A DNA stretch of 9,559 nucleotides from Tissierellia bacterium (lineage in GTDB: Bacteria > Bacillota > Clostridia > Tissierellales > Tepidimicrobiaceae): contig JAAYRM010000045.1 of NCBI GenBank assembly GCA_012518745.1, positions 1 through 9,559 on the forward strand, written 5' to 3'. Position numbers and translations under genes: made by a program. How positions within the stretch are numbered: position 1 is the stretch's first letter; the number at the start of each line of letters is the position of its first letter. The notes under the pieces are model-generated. The model worked only from the letters and a program-made list of their open reading frames with translations, ran no database searches and was not told the origin of the DNA. This document shows positions 1-5,779 of this stretch, one piece after another.

Positions 1-2
1 AA

Positions 3-1277
3 TATTCAGAGAGGATATCACAAATGAATTCTCTCCTACAAAGGGAAGATGATATACATAGAGAATGGGATGAGATCTATAAGCAAAAATCCGCTATACT
101 AGGCAGATATTTCTCCAGCATCGAACAGCCTCAAATTATATATATATTGAATGATCTATTAGACAATAAATTAATGGAAATATTGGATCTTAGATTTGAT
201 AGGCCATATGAGGAACAGGTCGGGGAATCAATGGTCAGGGTTATGGATATCTCTATTCCTTATAAAAGTACATATAATAACCTTTTGGATACCGTTAAGA
301 AAATATCCACCAATGAAGAGAGAATATTTATATCTGACTTAACCATAGATGGAAATGATGATGGTTCTATATCGGGTGATTTAAAACTGAAGATATACGG
401 GCTAGGCGAGATATCTGGAATGGAAAGGGAACCGGGGGATGTAAGGATCATATCCGATGGCGAAAAACTGAGTCCATTCGAGGTATTCGATGGGTATATC
501 CGGCTCGACGATGAGCCTGCAGATGATGGTGGATCCAGGGCGGGGGAATCGGGAAGTAGAACGGACTATAGGCCAGGACAAGAGCATTGGGATGGATATG
601 TTTCGGGAGTTGCGCAGGATGATTATGAGAGCAAGCTGCTAGAGGATTTCGATGATGGAAAATTCTATTTCGATGCCTCCCATAACAATATAAAGGGTGG
701 CCTATCCAAGGTTAGCAATGCAAAGTCAGGTAAATATTCCCTTAAGCTAGAATATAATATAGCTTCGGCTAGGGATGTGAATAGAGCATATATAGATCTA
801 GAGCATAGGGATATAATCGTAGAAACAGCCCCATATACCCTAGGAATCTGGGCCTATTCATATCGCTATTCCCCTATAATATTGGGCTTACAGTTTAGGA
901 GCCAGATAGGCGAAAGACTTGAAATAAATTTGTCTAGAAATATATACTGGAAAGGGTGGAGATACCTAGAATCGATCCCCCCACAGGATGCTAGCCTATA
1001 TCCATTAAAGCTGGAGAGAATATTTTTAGAGCTCCCCAACGATAGGGATGAATACGGGATAATGCTATTTGATAAATTAGAGGCCAATTATCTTAGGGGG
1101 GATAAGAACAACGGAGAACATTTTGATTTCTACGTCGTGCAAAAGGGCGATACCTTGGACGGTATCAGCATAGATCTTTATGGCAACAAGGATAAGGGGA
1201 GTATCATTGCAAAGCATAATGGCATAGGAGATGATAGTGATCTGGTAGAGGGAAGGATATTAATCATACCTAGGTAG
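3..1277 (+). CDS. PilO-like pilus assembly protein with lectin-like and LysM domains (5' partial)
   Basis: The reading frame is open from the window edge, with no stop before the first ATG at 24, so this is probably the 3' part of a longer gene. Numbering from that ATG: residues 1-35 look like a charged coiled coil; 36-130 resemble the soluble domain of the type IV pilus alignment protein PilO (QPQIIYILNDLL, then DISIPYKSTYNNLLDTV and SGDLKLKIYGLGE). Residues 160-190 are a Gly/Asp-rich linker. Residues 205-355 resemble a jelly-roll domain seen after clostridial phosphodiester-glycosidase domains (LLEDFDDG, KYSLKLEYN, LGIWAYS, YWKGWRYL, IMLFDKL). Residues 369-416 are a LysM domain (FYVVQKGDTLDGISIDLYG) that should bind peptidoglycan. 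The usual PilO N-terminal membrane helix would lie upstream of the window. It is followed 26 bases later by four minor pilin genes. LysM is confident; PilO and jelly-roll are by-eye fold-level matches. Confidence 0.75.
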   Translation, partial: YSERISQMNSLLQREDDIHREWDEIYKQKSAILGRYFSSIEQPQIIYILNDLLDNKLMEILDLRFDRPYEEQVGESMVRVMDISIPYKSTYNNLLDTVKKISTNEERIFISDLTIDGNDDGSISGDLKLKIYGLGEISGMEREPGDVRIISDGEKLSPFEVFDGYIRLDDEPADDGGSRAGESGSRTDYRPGQEHWDGYVSGVAQDDYESKLLEDFDDGKFYFDASHNNIKGGLSKVSNAKSGKYSLKLEYNIASARDVNRAYIDLEHRDIIVETAPYTLGIWAYSYRYSPIILGLQFRSQIGERLEINLSRNIYWKGWRYLESIPPQDASLYPLKLERIFLELPNDRDEYGIMLFDKLEANYLRGDKNNGEHFDFYVVQKGDTLDGISIDLYGNKDKGSIIAKHNGIGDDSDLVEGRILIIPR

Positions 1278-1290
1278 GTTTAGTGGACTC

Positions 1291-1300
1291 GAGGGGGAGA
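1291..1300 (+). promoter_or_regulatory. Ribosome binding site of the GspH-like pilin gene
   Basis: GAGGGGGAGA lies 3 bases before the ATG at 1304, with its GGGG core about 7-8 bases away. It lies inside the frame that would begin at the GTG at 1283, so it argues for the ATG as the true start. Confidence 0.6.
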
Positions 1301-1303
1301 TCT

Positions 1304-1747
1304 ATGGATAATGATAGGGGTATTACTCTAGTGGAGCTTATAATGGTAATATGCATAATCTCCATAATTCTATTGATCCCTACGCTAAGGTATGGATCTA
1401 TATTGAATAATAGCGATAAGAGGGAGATAACCGAATTCAAAAATGATATAAATTATGCACGAAATAGGGCAATAATAGAATCTACAATATACTATGTTAC
1501 CATTATACCCAATAGCAGTTCATACAGAATATATAAGCAAGAGAGCATGAGAAGGTTGATCAAGAAGAAAAACTTTGATAATGGAATGATCATATGTGGT
1601 AATAATTTTGGGGGCAATGAAATCGTATTCAACCGTTCCGGTTCACCATTGAGGGCAGGAACTGTAGAGTTGCGGGGTAGCCGAGGAAAGAGTATAGAGG
1701 TTACCATAGCCCCTGCGACGGGTAAGGTAAATATCTATTTCAAATAG
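1304..1747 (+). CDS. GspH/FimT-like minor pilin (prepilin-type)
   Basis: This 147-residue protein is a minor pilin of the type IV pilus or type II-like system. The leader MDNDRG is followed by ITLVELIMVICIISIILLIP, so a prepilin peptidase should cut after Gly6 and methylate Ile; Glu is at mature position 5 as required for assembly. The remainder is about 110 residues of beta-rich globular sequence containing EIVFNRSGSPLRAGTVEL and a last strand GKVNIYF, which is the layout of GspH/FimT C-terminal domains. The ATG at 1304 was chosen over an upstream in-frame GTG at 1283 because of the purine-rich site just ahead of it and the usual short leader. It is first of four consecutive minor pilin genes, matching GspH in the H-I-J-K order. 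Prepilin class is very sure; the GspH assignment is good but by eye. Confidence 0.85.
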   Translation: MDNDRGITLVELIMVICIISIILLIPTLRYGSILNNSDKREITEFKNDINYARNRAIIESTIYYVTIIPNSSSYRIYKQESMRRLIKKKNFDNGMIICGNNFGGNEIVFNRSGSPLRAGTVELRGSRGKSIEVTIAPATGKVNIYFK

Positions 1748-1797
1748 TTTTCTTAATGGCGGGGTATCCCATAAAAATGGCCTTATTTGAGGGTTGA

Positions 1798-2253
1798 ATG
1801 AATATGAATACTAGAGGGTTCTTTCTAATAGAAGTATTGATGGGCCTGTTTTTAATAGGCCTGATAACGGTTTCCTGTTTACCTATATTGGGTACTGCAT
1901 CCCATCAATTGAGGTTGGCCAAGGATAAGATGGATATGATATTCATGGCCGAATCTATTATAGAGCGTATTAAATCCTTCGATTATCCTCCTAATGGGGA
2001 TGATGTATATATATACGATATGAGACTAGCAGATTTAATTGAGACATTCAAAGAGGAAGATCCAGTTGAGGTACAATTGCCCCTGGATGCTAAATCAAGT
2101 AGTCCCCGGTATCTATGCATCATATATAAGGAGAATATGGATGGGGCACTATGGAAGATACGAGTTGAGATCTCATTACCTAAGGAGGCGAATAAGATAA
2201 CAGATGTCGAAATTATGGCGAATATGCCTATTCCCGAAGAAGATCAGGAATGA
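1798..2253 (+). CDS. GspI/PilV-like minor pilin (prepilin-type)
   Basis: This 151-residue protein begins MNMNTRG, then FFLIEVLMGLFLIGLITVSC. The cleavage site after Gly7, Phe at mature position 1 and Glu at position 5 are those of a class III (prepilin) signal. Downstream, LAKDKMDMIFMAESIIERIKS is the typical GspI/PilV stretch (helix with an A-E-S-like motif), and a beta strand LWKIRVEISLP closes the domain, comparable to W-x-V-x-V in GspI. Either ATG at 1798 or 1804 could start translation; TGAGGG at 1788-1793 precedes both, and 1798 is kept. It follows the GspH-like gene by 50 bases and overlaps the next pilin gene by 50 bases. By position it should be the second component of the tip complex. 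Confidence 0.82.
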   Translation: MNMNTRGFFLIEVLMGLFLIGLITVSCLPILGTASHQLRLAKDKMDMIFMAESIIERIKSFDYPPNGDDVYIYDMRLADLIETFKEEDPVEVQLPLDAKSSSPRYLCIIYKENMDGALWKIRVEISLPKEANKITDVEIMANMPIPEEDQE

Positions 2254-2809
2254 TGCGGGCTTCTCATTGATAGAGATGATGCTAGCCCTATCCATAGGTG
2301 CTATAATATTATTGGCCCTATATTCTACATTGGGTTATACTACGAATGCCTGCCATACCACGGAGAAAGAGGATGAGATTCTATTAAACGGACGCTATGC
2401 CTTGGAGTATATTAAAAGGGAGATCAGATATGCCGATGAGATAATAGATATAGGATATGATAGGTTTAGGGACCTAGATTTAAGATATAAGGATAATATT
2501 GGTTTTGTCATAATGAGTCATGACCCCGATAATAATCAGGACGGAGCAGGATCATATAATTTCTCTACATATTACATAAGGGAGAATATGCTATATCGAA
2601 TTGCCGTAAATACCCCCACTAGGCTCTATCCAAGGGCTAGTTTCTTTGGGGGATATAATATAGTTGCCGAACATGTGATATTTTTCAAACGCACGGATAT
2701 CGATTCTGAATCAAAGGCAATAGATCTGCATCTTGTTCTTAAAAGCGACAAATCCCGGGAGATGAACTTTAATTCAACGGTCAAGATCAGATGCCCCGTA
2801 ATCCATTAA
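2204..2809 (+). CDS. GspJ/PilW-like minor pilin (prepilin-type)
   Basis: This 201-residue protein carries a 19-residue basic leader ending in DAG, then FSLIEMMLALSIGAIILLAL. Prepilin peptidase would cut before Phe20, and Glu is at mature position 5. The helix is followed by NGRYALEYIKREIRYADEI, which is the characteristic PilW/GspJ segment (R-x-A-x-x-x-x-x-x-x-I-R-x-A). The size, larger than its H and I partners, also fits GspJ. The start is the first ATG after an in-frame TAA at 2198, so the gene overlaps the PilV-like gene by 50 bases. AAGGAGG at 2182-2188 lies 15 bases before it, longer than optimal spacing, and no better start exists before the cleavage site. It is third in the H-I-J-K-like series. 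Confidence 0.85.
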   Translation: MSKLWRICLFPKKIRNDAGFSLIEMMLALSIGAIILLALYSTLGYTTNACHTTEKEDEILLNGRYALEYIKREIRYADEIIDIGYDRFRDLDLRYKDNIGFVIMSHDPDNNQDGAGSYNFSTYYIRENMLYRIAVNTPTRLYPRASFFGGYNIVAEHVIFFKRTDIDSESKAIDLHLVLKSDKSREMNFNSTVKIRCPVIH

Positions 2810-2826
2810 AATATGAGGTATTAAAT

Positions 2827-3849
2827 ATGCATTATAACCGAGGTTTTGTGGTGATAAATTCATTGCTGGTAATGAGCATAATATTGATTTTCTCTTCATT
2901 TCTATTCTATATGGCCAATATGGAATACTTAATCCTTGGTTCCAGCCAGGATAGCGTACAGGTCTATTATCTAGCTGAGAGTAAAATCTATACCGTGTTG
3001 AACATGGAATATTATCATGACCTATTGTCACTTAGAATTGAGGAGTTTTTAAAAACCGGAATATTCGATACTAGGCCTATAGATATAAGAACCCAAGATC
3101 TATTGATGGAGGATGGCAATCGCAAGGTTGATCTCGCCTTCGATATAGAAGATGATAGGCGTATACTCAAATTAACTACCTTTAGCGAATACAATGGAAT
3201 ACGCCATAATCTCATGTCGAAACTATATATCCTCAACGATTTTTATGAGCTTGGTATCCCCATGGTATCGGAGTATAATGTCCCTGGGGATAGGCTAAAG
3301 GATTATAATGATTATATGGATGCGTTACAAGAGCAAATAAGGGTTCCATTTGATGCTAGATATACCATCGGAATAGATGGTTCGGATTATGATAGGATCA
3401 ATATAGTAGTTGAAGCCAATGGAGATGCATATGCGGAATATTTCAGGGATGATATTGAAATCCCTAAGAAAAGGGAATACATAGGGGCCAAGAACGAAAA
3501 TGATAGGATCTTTCTGGTAGCAAAACCTGATAATCTGAGATCCAAAACCATATGTATAGTCGCTGATGAGGGTGTAGATAGAGCAGTGCTAAAGGGCACA
3601 TTGTATATCGAGGGGGATATCTGGATATTAGGCAACGTTGATATAGAGGGTATACTAATCATCGATAATGGAAGCATCATCGTGGATCCGTCTATGGAAT
3701 TCCATTGTAATGGATTGATGTTGACTAGAAATTTTTCATTTGAAGGGGATAATATAGCGATTAATTACGATGCTAAGAAAATAAAACGGTGTGGTGTCCA
3801 TATACCCGGTTTTATTGACCTTAGGATGAAATTGATTAAAAGAAAATAA
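2827..3849 (+). CDS. GspK/PilX-like minor pilin lacking Glu5
   Basis: This 340-residue protein starts MHYNRG, then FVVINSLLVMSIILIFSSFL, a pilin-type N-terminal helix. Mature position 5 is Asn rather than Glu, a property of GspK and of some PilX-like tip subunits. DSVQVYYLAESKIYTVLN after the helix matches the A-E motif of PilX/GspK N-termini. The large middle region (about residues 70-250) is unrecognised. Residues 253-301 contain short repeated strand-turn units (LKGTLYIEGDIWILGNVDIE, GILIIDNGSIIV), suggesting a small beta-solenoid near the C-terminus, as seen in several clostridial PilX-like proteins. ATG 2827 was preferred to an in-frame ATG at 2791 because TGAGGT at 2814-2819 is well spaced and the leader then has normal length. 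It is the last pilin gene here and probably sits at the pilus tip. Confidence 0.75.
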   Translation: MHYNRGFVVINSLLVMSIILIFSSFLFYMANMEYLILGSSQDSVQVYYLAESKIYTVLNMEYYHDLLSLRIEEFLKTGIFDTRPIDIRTQDLLMEDGNRKVDLAFDIEDDRRILKLTTFSEYNGIRHNLMSKLYILNDFYELGIPMVSEYNVPGDRLKDYNDYMDALQEQIRVPFDARYTIGIDGSDYDRINIVVEANGDAYAEYFRDDIEIPKKREYIGAKNENDRIFLVAKPDNLRSKTICIVADEGVDRAVLKGTLYIEGDIWILGNVDIEGILIIDNGSIIVDPSMEFHCNGLMLTRNFSFEGDNIAINYDAKKIKRCGVHIPGFIDLRMKLIKRK

Positions 3850-3855
3850 AATAAT

Positions 3856-3863
3856 AGGGGTGA
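3856..3863 (+). promoter_or_regulatory. Ribosome binding site of comFB, favouring a TTG start
   Basis: AGGGGTGA lies 5 bases before TTG 3869. It overlaps the alternative GTG codon at 3860, which would leave that start without a spaced site. Confidence 0.55.
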
Positions 3864-3868
3864 AAACA

Positions 3869-4135
3869 TTGAAACTATATAATCTATTGGAATCAGAGGT
3901 GTTTTACATAATCGATGATCTATTAGAGGACAGGGTGGATATATGTACCTGTGATAAATGTCGAATGGATATTGCCGCCCTAACCCTGAATAACCTAGAA
4001 CCCAGATATGTGGTAACGGAAAAAGGTAGCCTATATGCAAAGCTGGATACATTGGATTATCAATTCGATGTAGATGTAGTTAAGGAGGTTACAAAAGCGA
4101 TTGCAAAGGTAGCGAACAATCCCAGACATAAATGA
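3869..4135 (+). CDS. comFB: ComFB family protein, probable cyclic-dinucleotide receptor
   Basis: This 88-residue protein matches the ComFB (late competence development) family over its whole length. It shows an N-terminal helix LYNLLESEVFYIIDDLL, the cysteine cluster CTCDKC (Cys26, Cys28, Cys31) followed by RMDIAALTLNNLEPRYVV, then TEKGSLYAK and a C-terminal helix ending in NNPRHK. The cysteines are likely metal ligands. Cyanobacterial members have been reported to bind c-di-GMP or c-di-AMP and to influence type IV pilus-dependent behaviour; a receptor role here is inferred from that and from the position 19 bases after the last pilin gene. A TTG start at 3869 is chosen because AGGGGTGA is well spaced for it; the GTG at 3860 would add three residues. 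It probably shares the pilus transcript. Confidence 0.85.
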   Translation: MKLYNLLESEVFYIIDDLLEDRVDICTCDKCRMDIAALTLNNLEPRYVVTEKGSLYAKLDTLDYQFDVDVVKEVTKAIAKVANNPRHK

Positions 4136-4143
4136 CATAAGTC

Positions 4144-4150
4144 AGGTGAT
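4144..4150 (+). promoter_or_regulatory. Ribosome binding site of aroK, favouring a GTG start
   Basis: AGGTGAT is fully complementary to the usual 16S rRNA 3' end and ends 4 bases before GTG 4155. The alternative GTG 4146 and ATG 4149 lie within it, so they are less likely starts. Confidence 0.5.
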
Positions 4151-4154
4151 GCAA

Positions 4155-4679
4155 GTGAAGAATATAGTATTAATAGGCATGAGCGGTTCGGGTAAGACCT
4201 CGGTTGGTGAATATATATCCGGTAAACTGGATATGGAATTCATCGATACGGATAATATACTAATAACTCGGAATAAGATGGATATTTCCCATATATTCGA
4301 TAGATATGGGGAGGATTATTTTAGAAGGATGGAAGGACAGCTCATAAGAGAAATATGCCCTATGACTGAATCAGTTATATCCACCGGAGGGGGGATTATC
4401 CTATGCGAAGATAATATAAAGCTACTGAGACAGAATGGAATCATATTCTTTCTAAAGGGCGAAGTGGATACCCTTATCAGAAATCTCCAAACCTCAAGCC
4501 TGAATCATAGACCTCTACTAGCAGAGGATGGGGCACTTGGTACTCAAATTAGCAGGATGTATAAGGATAGGAAGGAGCTCTACCTCAATAGCGCGGATAT
4601 CATAATCCCTATCGATAATAGGGCTATTGAAAAGGTGGGAAATTGTATTGTAGATCAATTCTTGCGGATTGCTTATTGA
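4155..4679 (+). CDS. aroK: Shikimate kinase
   Basis: It phosphorylates shikimate to shikimate 3-phosphate with ATP in the cytoplasm, a step toward chorismate and aromatic amino acids. The 174-residue protein begins MKNIVLIGMSGSGKTSVG, with the Walker A loop at residues 8-16. Asp31 and Asp33 (FIDTD) bind metal and shikimate; Arg57 (YFRRMEG) and the Gly78-80 motif (STGGGI) contact shikimate; Arg119 in the lid (NHRPLL) and Arg139 (KDRKELY) complete the active site. All expected residues are present and the length is normal, so the enzyme should be active. GTG 4155 gives the usual family N-terminus and a good ribosome binding site. It follows comFB by 19 bases with no terminator between, so it may be co-transcribed with the pilus genes, a grouping with no obvious functional reason. 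Confidence 0.95.
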   Translation: MKNIVLIGMSGSGKTSVGEYISGKLDMEFIDTDNILITRNKMDISHIFDRYGEDYFRRMEGQLIREICPMTESVISTGGGIILCEDNIKLLRQNGIIFFLKGEVDTLIRNLQTSSLNHRPLLAEDGALGTQISRMYKDRKELYLNSADIIIPIDNRAIEKVGNCIVDQFLRIAY

Positions 4680-4704
4680 TGTTATTTTTCAAGATTGATA
4701 TAAT
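4676..4704 (+). promoter_or_regulatory. Extended -10 sigma-A-type promoter for aroQ-efp
   Basis: TTGATG at 4676-4681 (4 of 6 bases of the -35 consensus) is followed by a 17-base spacer and a perfect TATAAT at 4699-4704. TG at 4696-4697 adds an extended -10 element. The -35 overlaps the aroK stop codon. Transcription would start near 4711, giving a leader of only about 11 bases ahead of the aroQ ATG. Confidence 0.72.
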
Positions 4705-4721
4705 AAACTAGTGCAGAGGGG

Positions 4722-5171
4722 ATGAGGGTAATAGAGATATTAGTAATTCATGGTCCAAACCTAAACATACTAGGCAATAGGGATAAAACTGTATATGGAA
4801 ATAGTACCCTAGAGGATATAGATGGTTTCCTCCATATAAGGGGACAGGAGCTGGGCTTACAGGTGAAAACCTTCCAATCTAACCATGAAGGTGATATCAT
4901 AGACCGCCTTCATCTGGCAATGGATAGCGATGTAAGGGGTATAATAATCAACCCGGGTGGATTTACCCATTATAGCATTGCTATACGGGATGCCGTGGAT
5001 GCCTTGGATATACCTATTATAGAGGTGCATCTATCCAATATCTATGGAAGGGAAGATTTCAGGATGAAATCTGTAATAACCCCCGTATGCATAGGACAAA
5101 TATCGGGTTTTGGATCGAATAGCTATATATTAGCATTGGAAGCATTGAATAGTATAATTCGCAATACTTAG
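4722..5171 (+). CDS. aroQ: 3-dehydroquinate dehydratase, type II
   Basis: It removes water from 3-dehydroquinate to give 3-dehydroshikimate, the shikimate-pathway step two before AroK. The 149-residue protein is of normal length for the dodecameric type II enzyme. Motifs are IHGPNLNILGNRDKTVYG with catalytic Arg20 and Tyr25; FQSNHEGD at 51-58; INPGGFTHYSIAIRDA at 76-91 with Asn77; and IEVHLSNIYGREDFR with His103 and Arg114. INPGGFTHYS differs mildly from the common INPGAYTHTS but keeps the key residues. ATG 4722 has AGAGGGG touching it, an unusually short spacing, and the predicted transcript leader is also very short, so the exact start is less sure. The family usually begins near Glu5 of this translation, but no standard start codon exists there. 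A separate promoter precedes it. Confidence 0.95.
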   Translation: MRVIEILVIHGPNLNILGNRDKTVYGNSTLEDIDGFLHIRGQELGLQVKTFQSNHEGDIIDRLHLAMDSDVRGIIINPGGFTHYSIAIRDAVDALDIPIIEVHLSNIYGREDFRMKSVITPVCIGQISGFGSNSYILALEALNSIIRNT

Positions 5172-5177
5172 GAGGTT
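5169..5177 (+). promoter_or_regulatory. Ribosome binding site of efp
   Basis: TAGGAGGTT is a near-perfect Shine-Dalgarno sequence overlapping the aroQ stop. It places initiation at ATG 5185, 7 bases downstream, rather than at the in-frame TTG 5176 that lies within it. Confidence 0.8.
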
Positions 5178-5184
5178 GAAGAAT

Positions 5185-5742
5185 ATGATATCTGCAGGTG
5201 ATCTAAGAAGGGGTATTACTATTGAAATGGAAGGTAGTATATATCAGATTATGGATTTTCAACATGTTAAGACGGCTAGGGGTGCCGCATTTGTTCGGAC
5301 TAAGGTAAGGAATATTATGACGGGAACTATTAAGGATATTACGTTTAATCCAAATGATAGATATCCCATTGCTCATATAGAGCGTAGGGAAATGCAATAC
5401 CTATATACCGATGGCACATTATATTATTTTATGGATAATGAAACCTATGATCAATTGCCACTAGACGAGGGTCAGGTAAAGGATGCAATTCAATACATTA
5501 AAGAGAATGATAATGCCATTATTAGATTCTATCAGGGTAAACCCTTCGAGGTGGAGGCACCAAATTTTGTAGAGTTGGCGGTAAGTCATACTGAACCTGG
5601 GGTTAAGGGTGATACGGCGACTGGAGCAACAAAACCAGCTACGCTTGAAACTGGATTTACATTAAATGTTCCACTGTTTATCAATATAGGCGATGTTATC
5701 AAGGTTGATACGAGGACAGGCGAGTATTTATCAAGAATCTAG
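5185..5742 (+). CDS. efp: Translation elongation factor P, with TARG loop
   Basis: EF-P binds ribosomes stalled at polyproline stretches and promotes peptide bond formation. The 185-residue length is canonical. The N-terminal KOW-like domain (MISAGDLRRG, then FQHVKTARGAAFVRTKVRNIMTG) is followed by two OB domains; the C-terminal signature GDTATGATKPATLETG and the ending DVIKVDTRTGEYLSR are typical. The oddity is the loop reaching the peptidyl-tRNA: residues 30-33 are Thr-Ala-Arg-Gly (codon 32 is AGG at 5278-5280) where most Firmicutes have Pro-Gly-Lys-Gly with a modified Lys32. Lysine-directed modifications would therefore not apply; the factor may act unmodified or carry an arginine modification. 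The start at 5185 is fixed by the strong ribosome binding site. It lies 13 bases after aroQ and likely shares its promoter. Confidence 0.97.
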   Translation: MISAGDLRRGITIEMEGSIYQIMDFQHVKTARGAAFVRTKVRNIMTGTIKDITFNPNDRYPIAHIERREMQYLYTDGTLYYFMDNETYDQLPLDEGQVKDAIQYIKENDNAIIRFYQGKPFEVEAPNFVELAVSHTEPGVKGDTATGATKPATLETGFTLNVPLFINIGDVIKVDTRTGEYLSRI

Positions 5743-5766
5743 GGAATAATAAAGATATAAAAGAAT

Positions 5767-5774
5767 GGGAGGGA
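5767..5774 (+). promoter_or_regulatory. Ribosome binding site of the CD1247-type gene
   Basis: GGGAGGGA ends 5 bases before ATG 5780 and overlaps the earlier in-frame ATG at 5765. This supports 5780 as the start, which also gives the family's usual N-terminus. Confidence 0.65.
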
Positions 5775-5779
5775 TCGAT

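Noticed and set aside
1..1330. Frequent CTAG tetranucleotides (about twelve by hand count) although many bacteria avoid CTAG
   Set aside because: The density is lower in the rest of the window and close to what composition predicts there; it probably reflects frequent CTA and AGG codons and not a functional motif.
1755..1785. Possible small hairpin (GGGGTATCCC region) between the first two pilin genes
   Set aside because: The paired arms are only about three to four bases, with no T-tract, so neither a terminator nor a clear RNA element is supported.
2791..2826. Upstream ATG start for the GspK/PilX-like gene
   Set aside because: It lacks a ribosome binding site, overlaps the previous gene and would give an atypically long leader; ATG 2827 is better supported.
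5751..5764. TATAAA box between efp and the CD1247-type gene
   Set aside because: No -35-like element lies 16-18 bases upstream, and the segment is simply A/T-rich; co-transcription with efp is simpler.
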